A DNA stretch of 30,232 bases from DATKMG01 sp035541995. GTDB taxonomy: Bacteria; Acidobacteriota; Terriglobia; Versatilivoradales; Versatilivoraceae. The stretch is from contig DATKMG010000071.1 in NCBI GenBank assembly GCA_035541995.1, positions 1 to 30,232 on the forward strand, given 5' to 3'. Positions 1 to 7,769 of this stretch are shown here, in pieces (position 1 is the stretch's first letter; every line of letters begins with the position of its first letter). Made by a program: the position numbers and the translations under genes. Below the pieces are notes generated by a model that had not been told where the DNA came from, ran no database searches, and worked only from the letters and a program-made list of their open reading frames with translations.

Positions 1-33
1 AATGTTCGTCTACTTAGAGCATCGGGAGTCTGC

Positions 34-309
34 CTAACCTAATTCTTTGAAGCCCAACAATACACGGTACGGGCCGGGCATCCCCGGTGGCACCAAGGCC
101 ACACGATCGCAACTGGTCAACACCGCTATAGAGGGATCACAGGCTTTTCCGTTAACAAATATGACCTCGACCTTTTCCCGCGGAATATCAAGCATGGCCA
201 GCAGTCGGCTTCCGGTCATTCCTCCCTGGATATCAATCTTGTACGGATTCGGCCAGTTCCGTTCTCGAAAGAGATCTGCTAGACCCATGAACGCGCGAAG
301 TTCGATCAT
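34..309 (-). CDS. MoaD/ThiS-like ubiquitin-fold sulfur carrier protein
   Basis: This 91-residue protein looks like a MoaD/ThiS-type beta-grasp protein: it has a short hydrophobic N-terminal strand, the VIFVNGKACDPS turn typical of these proteins, and a conserved DRVALVPPGMPG segment near the end. Family members carry sulfur for molybdopterin synthesis. It lies 122 bp downstream of the aldehyde:ferredoxin oxidoreductase gene on the same strand, a common pairing because those enzymes use a bis-pterin tungsten or molybdenum cofactor. A GGGGAGG ribosome site precedes the ATG. Oddly, the C-terminus is FKELG rather than the Gly-Gly that is thiocarboxylated in true MoaD, so it may be a cofactor-associated partner rather than an active sulfur donor. 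The fold is fairly secure; the exact role is inferred. Confidence 0.75.
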   Translation of the reverse strand: MIELRAFMGLADLFRERNWPNPYKIDIQGGMTGSRLLAMLDIPREKVEVIFVNGKACDPSIAVLTSCDRVALVPPGMPGPYRVLLGFKELG

Positions 310-431
310 CGGCCTCCCCTCACTCTTTCAGATCGAATGGACAGGAGTACGTTATGCCCAGTTCTCGTTCAATGGTCTTTTCCCTTTGGCCTTTCCAGGG
401 TGGGGTTTCCTGTTACCTACTTTTGCACTAA

Positions 432-2159
432 CTAGAAATTCATTACTTGGTCAATTTCTTCTTCTGTGAAGTCCCAAGTGGTGTTGTGCGGTGGACATTC
501 CTCCTCGAAGAATTCCGGTAAGCGGTCATCCGCGTTGGTAAAGCCAGCCCTTTGATTGAATCCGCGCTCAGCCTTAAGGATAGACTTGCCCATAGCTGTA
601 ATATCGTTTGCATTAAGGGAGAGGCCGTACTGAGCGTTGATCATGTCAACCAGAGCTTGGGAGGCATCGGCGCTGTCCAGAGTGGCGAAGGAAACAAACA
701 CGCACATACCCATACTGTCAAGAGCAGCAGTGGCAATTTGGAGGTTGCGGGACAGTTCAACTTGACCTTCCTTCTTAAGCGGATCTACGAAGCCGCCACA
801 CTTCAGAATGTTGGTGGCCACTGCATAACCGGCCGTGTGGTCTGCACCCATCGGAGTCGTGGCGTAGGTCAGGCCAACTCCCTTAACCACACGGGGATCG
901 TAGGCCGGAATTGCCTGGCCTTTTACTACAGGAACCCTGAAAAGCCCATACATTCGACCAACCGCAGCAGCGCCGCAGCCAAGAATCCGGCCCAGGGGAG
1001 TTCCTTTACGGATTTCTTTAATAAGTTCCAGAGCAGCTTTGGCGTCGCCCCAGGGAATGATGCCAGCCTCCATGGCAACAGCGACAGCCACTGAGCAGTC
1101 GATCGAATCTACGCCGGCCTCATCGAGTTCACGGTCACAATAGGCGATTGTGTCAAGGTCATCAATCTTGGCGTCAGCGCCAAGGGCCCAAATCGTCTCA
1201 TACTCAAAACCGCTGGTGATATATTTGCCTTCCTTGTCAACATAGTGCTGGGAACAGCGTATGACGCAACCTGCATGGCAGTTGTGGACAGGTCTGCCGC
1301 CACGCTCCTTCATGGTTGCGTTCATTGTCTCGCCGCTAATGTTGTCGGCCCATTCGTTACGACCCCTGCGGAAGTTTTCGGTGGGAAGACCCCCAGCTTC
1401 GTTCAGGATATTCACCAGAACGTCGGTGCCGTAGTTGGTTAGACCCTGACTAGTGACCGGATGAGTAGTAAGGGCTTTGGAAAACCGCTTTGCAGCACTC
1501 GTGAAAGCCTGCTGATCGGCGATAGCGACCCGGGGAGCGCCAGTGTCATCAATAACGACGGCTTTTATCTTCTTGGAACCCATCACCGCGCCTAGGCCGC
1601 CACGACCGGCGCTGCGGATGTTGCCATCAGGATCGGCAAAGGAAATGTTGGCTGCTGAAAGCCTCATTTCTCCTGCCGGACCAATGACGGCTACCCCTAC
1701 TTTGGGGCCGTATTTTTCTTGCAGGATCTTAATGGCGTCATAGTTGCCTATGCCCATGATTTCAGCGGGTGCGTCATCAATGGTGACACCGTCCATCGCA
1801 ACTTTGATGACGAAATATTTATCCTCTGCCGGAATTCCCTCAAACACGAGAGCCTTAATGCCCAGTCTGGCCAACTTTTGACTAGAGCTGCCTCCACTGT
1901 TGCTTTCCTTGATGCCTCCGGTCAGCGGGCTCTTGGCGCCACAAGAAATGCGGCCGGAGTTCGCTGCGGTAGTCCCGCTAAGAAAGCCGGGCGCAAAAAG
2001 CAGCTTGTTGTTTTTCCCTAAAGGATGACAGGTGGGCTTCACTTCGTCGGCGATGAAGGTGGAGGTAAGTCCACGGCCCGCCAAACCTGCATATTTTTCG
2101 GGACACTCGCCGATGTTCACCTCTTTCGATGTCATGTCTACACGGATGAATTTACCCAT
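432..2159 (-). CDS. Aldehyde:ferredoxin oxidoreductase family protein (W/Mo-bis-pterin, 4Fe-4S)
   Basis: The 575-residue product matches the aldehyde:ferredoxin oxidoreductase family, which oxidises aldehydes to acids (or the reverse) with a tungsten bis-pterin and one 4Fe-4S cluster in the cytoplasm. Visible signatures are the N-terminal GKFIRVDMTSKEV opening, cluster ligands C294, C298 and C302 in HNCHAGCVIRC, the fourth ligand C486 in DSMGMC, the acidic site around FEYETIWALG (about 318-327) and the GADHTAG segment (438-444) that carries the catalytic-site histidine in the family. Length is slightly below the roughly 600 residues of archaeal enzymes. AAGGAGGTG stands seven bases before the ATG. 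A MoaD-like gene follows, and an iron alcohol dehydrogenase lies upstream on the same strand, suggesting an alcohol-aldehyde-acid route. The physiological substrate cannot be read from sequence. Confidence 0.93.
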   Translation of the reverse strand: MGKFIRVDMTSKEVNIGECPEKYAGLAGRGLTSTFIADEVKPTCHPLGKNNKLLFAPGFLSGTTAANSGRISCGAKSPLTGGIKESNSGGSSSQKLARLGIKALVFEGIPAEDKYFVIKVAMDGVTIDDAPAEIMGIGNYDAIKILQEKYGPKVGVAVIGPAGEMRLSAANISFADPDGNIRSAGRGGLGAVMGSKKIKAVVIDDTGAPRVAIADQQAFTSAAKRFSKALTTHPVTSQGLTNYGTDVLVNILNEAGGLPTENFRRGRNEWADNISGETMNATMKERGGRPVHNCHAGCVIRCSQHYVDKEGKYITSGFEYETIWALGADAKIDDLDTIAYCDRELDEAGVDSIDCSVAVAVAMEAGIIPWGDAKAALELIKEIRKGTPLGRILGCGAAAVGRMYGLFRVPVVKGQAIPAYDPRVVKGVGLTYATTPMGADHTAGYAVATNILKCGGFVDPLKKEGQVELSRNLQIATAALDSMGMCVFVSFATLDSADASQALVDMINAQYGLSLNANDITAMGKSILKAERGFNQRAGFTNADDRLPEFFEEECPPHNTTWDFTEEEIDQVMNF

Positions 2160-2210
2160 AAAAACACCTCCTTGGCTTTGTCTCTACTAATTACGTTAAT
2201 GTACGCGACC

Positions 2211-2405
2211 TTAAAAAGGCCGCACCGAGGTTACCATTATCGATATGTAGACCTCGACAGCGCGCGTGAGAGCATCCATGCCGGTGGCAGCTGTGAGGAG
2301 CGGAACCATGCCCGCCATGATGAGCGGGTCGTTCATGGCCACATTCGGTGTCGTCCCTCAGTCCAGAACGACCATTTTGACGATTCGGCTCAACCTCCTG
2401 GCTCT
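2211..2405 (-). pseudogene. Remnant of a second iron-containing alcohol dehydrogenase
   Basis: Read on the minus strand, this stretch translates to a segment closely matching residues about 161-218 of the intact iron alcohol dehydrogenase at 5923-7089: RIVKMVVLD, a stop, GTTPNVAMNDPLIMAGM, then TAATGMDALTRAVEVYIS. The codon for the conserved Trp of VDWRTT has become TGA, and the iron-ligand His of DALTHAVE is Arg. Only the middle of the gene remains; both ends are missing. The remnant ends about 50 bp before the oxidoreductase start codon, so that gene's promoter must lie within or beyond it. It appears to be the fossil of a paralogue that once sat directly upstream of the oxidoreductase gene. 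Confidence 0.85.
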
Positions 2406-2437
2406 GTTTGCTTGTGACCAACAAGGAAACGGTCTGA

Positions 2438-4246
2438 TTAGAAATTTATCAGGGTAGACATCTGAACGCTTTGGATGCCATTCTTGCCCACAGGCGCCAC
2501 GTCAACGCCGCCGCCACCCGTCGGTACGATAGCCTGATAAGCCCAGTCAAACCAGCTGCCCGGCTGCCAATACGCATACTTCACGCGCAGCGTCATGCCC
2601 TCGAAGAGTTTCCAATCAGCTCCTGCATTGACTTCCCATCCGAGAGAGCGGTTGCTGGCAAAAGGATCAGACAAGACCGTATCGCCACGACCATCTCTAC
2701 CCCTGAACGCAGAGCCTGGTACTACTATGGGCACGTTACCTCTGACAGAGATGGGGTCGGCCGCTGTGACGCCGCCAAACTGACCTGCAAGGTATCCATC
2801 TCTCTCCAAGCGCTCGGCCCAAAGATAGGTGCCCCACAAGTTCAAGTTAGAGGCCACAGCATAATCCAGCCGAGTTCCAAAGGCCCACGCATCACCCATG
2901 CAGCCAATGCTGTCGGCTCCAAACGTCCAGTTGAATTGATTGTTCCCACCCCCGTAAGTGTAGAACATCAGTGTGTTGTACGGTTCCATGGCCTGATAGT
3001 TGATGGGATACGGCAGAGAGTTGGTCGTAAGCGTGCCCGCTGGCAGAATGCCGTTATTGGGGTTTATCTGATTCTGGCCTGGTGACCACGCCCACATGAA
3101 GGTGAGCCTCGCCGGACCGCACAAAAGACCTGTTTCGGCAAAAGCATGTTTAAGCATATAACGAGGCTGAGACAGAACAGGACTCGCCGCGGTGGGACCA
3201 CCGTTCAAGGTGTTGCAAAAGTCCAGGGCTATCCACGAATATTCTGCATTGGCAAAGAACCTGCCGTTGTTGTAACTCAAATAGGCGATCCAAAAATTCA
3301 GAAACCTATCGGATGCAACCACTTCTCCAGGTACAGGAGCCCCCGGTACTACGGGAACAAAAGCAGGCACAAAATTCAAGTCTCCCCTGCCCAAATGGAT
3401 GTTACGTCCGATCCAGCCTGCCCCAAATTGCAAGTCAGCGTTGCTATAGATGATCCAGAAGCCCTGGAACATGCTGTTTTTGCGCCCGCCGTCAGGCGAC
3501 TGATTCCAGCCGTCCATGAAGGGGGCCGCTCCCTGGCTGAGCCAGATTGCATAAAGGAAGCTCAGGGGACCATAAGGAATGACGGCCAAAAACGCTTCCG
3601 TTCTAGTGTTGTACCCAAGGGTAGCGCCGAGCCCGAATGCGAAATCCCTGATTCCATAGAAGAGTGTGCCAATGGGTGTTTGAGCAGAGAACTTGATCTG
3701 CTCCCAGCTTCCAATACCTGCGGTGTCATACGCGTTCTGGCTCACGCCTTGCATGACACTACGCTCAAACGGAGGGGTTCCTACGCCTGGGTCTCCACCA
3801 ATCCCGACGATATTCCACTGTGCGTATTTGTTGCGATAGCCCCCAATGGTGTACACACCAAATACCTTTATGGCCGGATTCAAGCGGATCTCCGGCAGCA
3901 GGGTGAACCTGTTGTCGCTATAATGCGCGTCGGACCCCCATCTGGAGAAACCACCCCGCGTAATCACTACCGGCGCGCTCGTAGAGGTGAGCGCATTGCT
4001 GTTGTCGCCCGCGACATTCACCACCGCGCCAGTGGCCCAGATGTTAGGTCCGGCAAACCCGATGAACGTCCCAGCACCGCCGTCCTGAGCAGGAGCGAAT
4101 CCGAAGAGGTCAGAATTGCCCGTACGAGAAAAATACTTGAAACGGTATTCGTACTCGCCTCTCATTGCGAACTCCCACGTCAAGGCAGGGGTTACCACGG
4201 CAAGCACAAAAAGCCCCACTAGCATAGGCACCAAGAATTTTTTCAT
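2438..4246 (-). CDS. Putative outer-membrane beta-barrel protein (porin-like)
   Basis: The 602-residue product begins with a clear signal peptide (MKKFLVPMLVGLFVLAVVT, likely cleaved after PALT) and ends in LINF, the C-terminal phenylalanine signature of outer-membrane barrels. The mature part is rich in Gly, Tyr, Trp, Phe and Asn, with alternating aromatic segments such as FWIIYSNADLQFGAGWIG that look like amphipathic strands. No known porin subfamily could be named. It probably forms a channel or structural barrel in the outer membrane. A GGGGGTAG ribosome site precedes the ATG. The gene is flanked by remnants on both sides, so no operon partner is evident. Localisation is well supported; substrate is unknown. 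Confidence 0.8.
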   Translation of the reverse strand: MKKFLVPMLVGLFVLAVVTPALTWEFAMRGEYEYRFKYFSRTGNSDLFGFAPAQDGGAGTFIGFAGPNIWATGAVVNVAGDNSNALTSTSAPVVITRGGFSRWGSDAHYSDNRFTLLPEIRLNPAIKVFGVYTIGGYRNKYAQWNIVGIGGDPGVGTPPFERSVMQGVSQNAYDTAGIGSWEQIKFSAQTPIGTLFYGIRDFAFGLGATLGYNTRTEAFLAVIPYGPLSFLYAIWLSQGAAPFMDGWNQSPDGGRKNSMFQGFWIIYSNADLQFGAGWIGRNIHLGRGDLNFVPAFVPVVPGAPVPGEVVASDRFLNFWIAYLSYNNGRFFANAEYSWIALDFCNTLNGGPTAASPVLSQPRYMLKHAFAETGLLCGPARLTFMWAWSPGQNQINPNNGILPAGTLTTNSLPYPINYQAMEPYNTLMFYTYGGGNNQFNWTFGADSIGCMGDAWAFGTRLDYAVASNLNLWGTYLWAERLERDGYLAGQFGGVTAADPISVRGNVPIVVPGSAFRGRDGRGDTVLSDPFASNRSLGWEVNAGADWKLFEGMTLRVKYAYWQPGSWFDWAYQAIVPTGGGGVDVAPVGKNGIQSVQMSTLINF

Positions 4247-4391
4247 CTCTACCCCCTAATCCGAAAAAAAAAGAGAAAAAGATACCCTCGGACCAGTTGC
4301 AAAGCATCACAGACATTTTATCATCGTAACAGGGAAATCTCCCACTCCGATTTTTTGGGCTTCACTGCTTGGTCCGTCTTGCCTCCCATTT

Positions 4392-4533
4392 TCATTCAAC
4401 CCATTTAATAGCCTCTTCGGGGCAGGAGTCTACGGCTTCCTGAATTTGTTCCTCCCTCCAATATTCTGGAATTGTGCGACACTCTGGTGCTTCTTGGACG
4501 TCTGCCTCGGACTGCGGTCTCCGCAGTGTCTGG
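4392..4533 (-). pseudogene. C-terminal remnant of a small ferredoxin
   Basis: The minus strand carries an open frame ending in QIQEAVDSCPEEAIKWVE and a stop. This matches the tail of single-cluster 4Fe-4S ferredoxins, where an IQEAIDxCP stretch supplies the last cluster cysteine. Upstream in the frame is VQEAPECRTIPEYWREE, but no CxxCxxxC ligand segment exists before the frame closes with TAA at about 4533, and none is visible in the next 150 bp. Upstream sequence is instead a copy of the dispersed repeat at 4540-4790. I read it as the last third of a ferredoxin gene that lost its front half, possibly by insertion of that repeat. Confidence 0.6.
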
Positions 4534-4539
4534 CCTTAC

Positions 4540-4790
4540 AGCGGAAAAGACCCCGGTGGCCTCTGCGGCGGCAAGACGACAGCGGGGCCATCGTCACGTT
4601 GACAAAAATGCCTGTGTCTGTTGCTTTTTTTTTTGAATGTACCTCCACCTCCGCTCTTTTGTCAAAATAAATTGCTTGGCCTTAACCCAAGAACAGCTTG
4701 GTAGTATGGAGCCAAGACAAAGTCCGATGCCACATGAACCCGCAACCTCCTACCGTGATACGCGACTTTCGCTCTCACCTTGACCGTCTT
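4540..4790 (-). repeat. Dispersed repeat, copy A
   Basis: This block resembles 7770-8112 by eye. The best-matching part is 4684-4790 against 8004-8110 (shared words such as GAGCCAAG, GCCACATG and CCGTGATACGC), with further patches around the ATCGTCACGTTGAC and GTACCTCCACCTCCG words. A third copy lies on the other strand at 26738-26990. On the minus strand copy A encodes a piece reading GIFVNVTMAPL. Copies differ by many substitutions and small gaps, so they are old. Copy A sits between the ferredoxin remnant and the IS630-type remnant. The orientation given follows that short shared peptide. Exact ends are uncertain by tens of bases. Confidence 0.6.
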
Positions 4791-5020
4791 CGAACCAGGT
4801 AGCCTAGAGCTGGTCTCGATGAAACCAATCCATTATCACTCCACCACTGCCAGTATGAGCCAACCTGAATGATTTAATACCGTAGGTTAAGCAAGTCTCG
4901 TGCCAGATATTTTCTTCGAGGCCTCGATGAGATTGTGCTTACCTTGCAAGATGTTATACCAACTCGCGTTCATACGCGGAATGTGGTATGAGGTTGCCGC
5001 AGTTTTAACTGGAGGTGACC
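4791..5020. other. Non-coding stretch before the IS630-type fragment
   Basis: No convincing reading frame is visible in either direction. It lies between repeat copy A and the transposase fragment, and should contain the left end of the former IS630-type element. A short inverted pair, ATACCA near 4957 and TGGTAT near 4984, surrounds about 20 bp and could be part of that end, but no matching right end is present. Confidence 0.4.
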
Positions 5021-5320
5021 ATGGGTAGAGTGACGAGAGCATTTGAGGATCTTTCGGAAGAAGAGATCAGGAAGCGAATACGGACGTCAAGGAATCCATG
5101 GATCGCACAGAAATGGCTGGTCATATTGCACGCTACCGTTGATCCGGTGCCGGCCAAGGAAATAGCAGTGCATGTTGTGGGAATGGGAAAGGGAACCGTT
5201 CATAATCTGATTTCGGATTACAATCGGTTTGGTCCGGGGGTAGTGGAGAGAACAGGACGGAGTGGTCGACGAAACGCGCACCTGACTCTGGAAGAGGAAG
5301 CTGAATTTGTAGCCCATTAA
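5021..5320 (+). pseudogene. Truncated IS630-type transposase, N-terminal DNA-binding part only
   Basis: The frame starts with ATG preceded at five bases by GGAGG and encodes about 99 residues. It has the helix-turn-helix layout of IS630-family transposases: an EEEIRKRIRTS opening, a WLVILHA helix, PAKEIAVHVVGMGKGTVHNLI as the helix-turn-helix, then GPGVVERTGRSGRRN. Full-length relatives are about 340-380 residues with a DDE catalytic domain, which is absent here. The frame ends where the sequence abruptly becomes the antisense of a radical SAM-like fragment at about 5318, so the last two codons come from outside the element. Confidence in the family is good; it cannot transpose by itself. Confidence 0.75.
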
Positions 5321-5430
5321 TTCGTCAAATGTCGCTTGGGTATCAAAGTCGTAACCCACGATGAATGAGTTGTGAACCAATATCCCGTATGGTTGTATCT
5401 TTCTGATTGCTTCCAAATAATTAAATTGCC
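5318..5430 (-). pseudogene. Fragment resembling a radical SAM protein
   Basis: On the minus strand the frame reads QFNYLEAIRKIQPYGILVHNS and then FIVGYDFDTQATFDELM before running into the reverse of the transposase fragment. The pattern of a helix, IQxxGI, a hydrophobic strand, and F-I-x-G-x-D-x-D-T is typical of the middle of B12-binding or HpnJ-type radical SAM proteins. No cluster-binding CxxxCxxC segment is present. The upstream side stops at a TGA about 5430, where a different frame takes over. It is a fragment of about 35 codons, identified by pattern only. Confidence 0.5.
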
Positions 5431-5625
5431 TTCAGTCCACGCGATGTTCCCGCTGAACTCCATGAGTTCGCAATGAGTTAGCAACTCGTTTATCGCGAGC
5501 TTGAAGCCGAAACCTTCGAGCACCTGAGGCTCGAAATGCTCGTGGGCAATTTCCTCGGGAGTCTTGGGTTGAGAATTCACAAGTTCCAGGATCTCGGGTG
5601 AGTTCAGGTCCAAGACAGTGCTTAG
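5425..5625 (-). pseudogene. Fragment resembling the C-terminal winged helix of an MBL-fold hydrolase
   Basis: The minus strand encodes NSPEILELVNSQPKTPEEIA, then HEHFEPQVLEGFGFKLAINE and LLTHCELMEFSGNI. This matches the layout of the small winged-helix domain at the end of many metallo-beta-lactamase-fold hydrolases (a helix, P-x-T-x-x-E-I-A, then an E-x-x-x-H-x-E-x-M/L-E helix and a strand). The metal-binding HxHxDH core is absent, and the frame is closed upstream by TAA at about 5633. It then shifts into the radical SAM-like fragment. The upstream 190 bp has other open frames on the minus strand but nothing recognisable. The assignment rests on pattern only. Confidence 0.4.
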
Positions 5626-5632
5626 GGTCCTT

Positions 5633-5851
5633 TAACGTATTCGTTGCGCGCTCGATAGCCAAGTGGCCTTCAAGTTGTAGTCCAAGCGCCCACGAGTAAT
5701 TCTTTCTGTCCAATTGCCTCTGAAACAGTGCGTGGTAGCGAGCGATTTGGCCGCCACAATGTTTACCGCGAGTCTTGTGTCGAGTTACCTTCCCTCCGAA
5801 GCTTCTTGCCGGTAGCATGCACTAGTTTTCTCCGAATCGAGCCCATGACTT
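5633..5851. other. Non-coding or decayed stretch
   Basis: A minus-strand frame through this region (5432-5818) is open but its product shows no recognisable motif and runs into the shadow of the preceding fragment. I see no ribosome site or convincing gene here. It is probably further debris of the fragments on its left. Confidence 0.35.
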
Positions 5852-5917
5852 GCCCCACCCGACGCGCCGGATAGTTTGCGTCGGGATGTGGGCGGGGCGA
5901 ACCCTGCCCAAAGGGTT
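5852..5917 (-). terminator. Two hairpins just downstream of the alcohol dehydrogenase gene
   Basis: A long GC-rich hairpin pairs GCCCCACCCGACGC (5852-5865) with GCGTCGGGATGTGGGCGGGGC's complement arm (5878-5898), with a bulge; the inner eight pairs are perfect. A smaller hairpin, AACCC with GGGTT, follows at about 5900-5917, only a few bases after the dehydrogenase stop. Both could end transcription of that gene. No run of thymines follows on the minus strand, so it is not a textbook intrinsic terminator. Confidence 0.45.
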
Positions 5918-5922
5918 GCAGG

Positions 5923-7089
5923 CTACATAGCCCACTTGTAAATCATGACGACGTCTTCCAGGGTTGGGCAGCGCGGGTTGGTCAGTCCGCAAGCGTCTTT
6001 TTGAGCGTTTTCTGCCATCGTTTTGAGGTCTTGCTCCTTGACGTTGAGCTCCTTCAGGCCGCTCGGGATGCCTACATCCTTCGAGAGCGTCTTGATTGCG
6101 TCAAGCGCCTTTTCAGCGGAAGCCCTCTTGGACAGACCTTCTACCGGTTCACCCATCGCCTTTGCTATGTCTACGAACCTATCGACCTTGGCGATCAGAT
6201 TGAAGCGCTCGACAGCGGGCAGCAGGATAGCGTTGCACACGCCGTGCGGCAGATTATAGAAGCCGCCCAACTGGTGTGCCATAGCGTGGACATGGCCGAG
6301 GCTGGCATTGTTAAAGGCCATCCCTGCGAGATATTCAGCATAGGCCATGCTATCCCGCGCTCCCATGTCGCCGCCGTTAGCCACAGCAGCTCGGAGGTTG
6401 TTGGCTATCAGTTTCATTGCCTGAAGCGCACACGCATCGGTCACAGGAGTCGCAGCTGTTGATACGTAAGCCTCGACAGCATGCGTGAGGGCGTCCATTC
6501 CGGTGGCAGCCGTGAGTGCTGGAGGCATACCTGCCATGAGCAGCGGGTCGTTGATGGCAACGTTCGGTGTCGTTCTCCAATCCACAATTGCCATTTTCAC
6601 CTTGCGGCTCGTGTCGGTAATGATGCAAAATCGGGTCATTTCGCTCGCCGTGCCTGCTGTGGTGTTGATTGCGATAAATGGCGGCATGCTTTTAGACGAT
6701 TTGTCCAACCCCTCATAGTCATTAATCTTACCGCCATTCGTGGCCAGAATGCCGACGGCTTTGCCGCAATCGTGCGCACTGCCGCCGCCGAGTGAAACAA
6801 TGCTATCGCACTTGTTCTTCTTGAAAATCTCGAGACCGTCATCAGCGTTCTTATCAGTTGGATTGGGGACGGTCTCGTCGAACACTACCACTTCGGCATT
6901 TGCTCCTTTCCTGATAATCTCAGCGATTGTATCGGTAATGCCTGCCTTAGTGATGCCCTTGTCCGTTACGATTAGTGGTTTATTGCAACCGAGCGTTTTG
7001 ACCCAGTCGCCGGTCTGCTTGTGACACCCTATACCCATCAACGTGACAGTCGGAATATAGAATCCGAACACTTCTTCTGCAAGTGCCAT
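5923..7089 (-). CDS. Iron-containing alcohol dehydrogenase (group III)
   Basis: The 388-residue product is a full-length member of the iron-dependent alcohol dehydrogenase family, which interconverts alcohols and aldehydes with NAD(P) in the cytoplasm. The nucleotide-binding GGGSAHDCGK lies at 101-110. Likely metal ligands are D199 and H203 in GMDALTHAVEAYVS, H268 in HVHAMAHQLGG and H282 in LPHGVCNAILLP. The size and the NTTAGTASE motif fit the methanol/1,3-propanediol dehydrogenase subgroup. AAAGGAG stands a short distance before the ATG. It is transcribed in the same direction as the aldehyde oxidoreductase 3.8 kb downstream, and a decayed paralogue sits directly upstream of that enzyme, which links the two functions. 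Substrate preference cannot be told. Confidence 0.95.
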   Translation of the reverse strand: MALAEEVFGFYIPTVTLMGIGCHKQTGDWVKTLGCNKPLIVTDKGITKAGITDTIAEIIRKGANAEVVVFDETVPNPTDKNADDGLEIFKKNKCDSIVSLGGGSAHDCGKAVGILATNGGKINDYEGLDKSSKSMPPFIAINTTAGTASEMTRFCIITDTSRKVKMAIVDWRTTPNVAINDPLLMAGMPPALTAATGMDALTHAVEAYVSTAATPVTDACALQAMKLIANNLRAAVANGGDMGARDSMAYAEYLAGMAFNNASLGHVHAMAHQLGGFYNLPHGVCNAILLPAVERFNLIAKVDRFVDIAKAMGEPVEGLSKRASAEKALDAIKTLSKDVGIPSGLKELNVKEQDLKTMAENAQKDACGLTNPRCPTLEDVVMIYKWAM

Positions 7090-7104
7090 AATCAGATCTC
7101 CTTT

Positions 7105-7124
7105 CTTGCTTTATCTTGCTTTAT
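7105..7124. repeat. Tandem 10-bp duplication in the dehydrogenase leader
   Basis: The unit CTTGCTTTAT occurs twice back to back immediately upstream of the alcohol dehydrogenase ribosome site. It may be a slippage product or a paired regulator site; nothing else supports either reading. Confidence 0.4.
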
Positions 7125-7415
7125 CATTGAAGAATCCATTAATTTGATTCGCATCCGCAACGACCTCTCGCTCCGCCGACCAGTACCGTTGCGTCCGGCT
7201 GCGACTCAATTTCACATAATCTTTGAGCGGATAGGACGTCTGCACCGATCACCTACTTTCTTTCCATTACCCAACTGAACGTCTCAGGCATGGAACGTTA
7301 TGGTTTATGCATTGCAAAGCTCCTGCCCCAATCATCACTATTCTGCCTCGAAATCTCCCTGAAGAATAAGAATTTCACTCCCTTTCGATCCATCATAAAC
7401 GGCTGCTGCGAAAGA
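7125..7415. other. Intergenic region upstream of the alcohol dehydrogenase
   Basis: About 290 bp with no convincing gene in either direction. It must hold the dehydrogenase promoter, but I found no clear -24/-12 or -35/-10 pair on the minus strand. The open plus-strand frames crossing it lack a ribosome site and recognisable motifs. Confidence 0.4.
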
Positions 7416-7691
7416 TCAACAGCGAATCCGAGACGACTTCTTAGCGCTTGTAAGGCACCTGAGAACGATTCTGCGCAATTTTACGATTGAGGGTGCGGAG
7501 AGGCGAGCCAGGACGGCATGACCTGATGGTAGCTTTGCGTCCAATGGCTGACCACAGGCATCACAAAATCTGCTTCCGAAAGGATTGGTCGTCTCACATG
7601 CAGGGCAGGCCTGTTCCAATGTCACACCACAGTGGTTGCAAAACTTAGCGCTTTCACGATTCTCTGCGTGACAAGCGGGGCATTCCATCAT
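7416..7691 (-). CDS. Truncated double zinc-ribbon protein
   Basis: The 91-residue product begins with two zinc ribbons in tandem: CPACHAENRESAKFCNHCG and CPACETTNPFGSRFCDACGQ, each with two CxxC pairs spaced as in DZANK-type ribbons. In anaerobic bacteria this opening is usually followed by a long nucleotide-cyclase/ATPase or a membrane protein. Here, after about residue 55, the sequence turns basic and featureless and ends. It therefore looks like the N-terminal stub of a larger gene rather than a complete protein. The start could be either of two adjacent methionine codons. Repeat copy B begins about 80 bp upstream on its far side. Whether the stub is expressed is unknown. Confidence 0.6.
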   Translation of the reverse strand: MMECPACHAENRESAKFCNHCGVTLEQACPACETTNPFGSRFCDACGQPLDAKLPSGHAVLARLSAPSIVKLRRIVLRCLTSAKKSSRIRC

Positions 7692-7769
7692 TCCTCCCCC
7701 TGGAACTGGTAATTGCTGTTATGAGATCTTTGCCATTTCCTCTTCGGCCTTTGTCACCCATCCGTCTGC

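Noticed and set aside
3146..4222. 358-codon plus-strand open frame
   Set aside because: It is the shadow of the outer-membrane barrel gene, which has a signal peptide, C-terminal Phe and ribosome site on the other strand.
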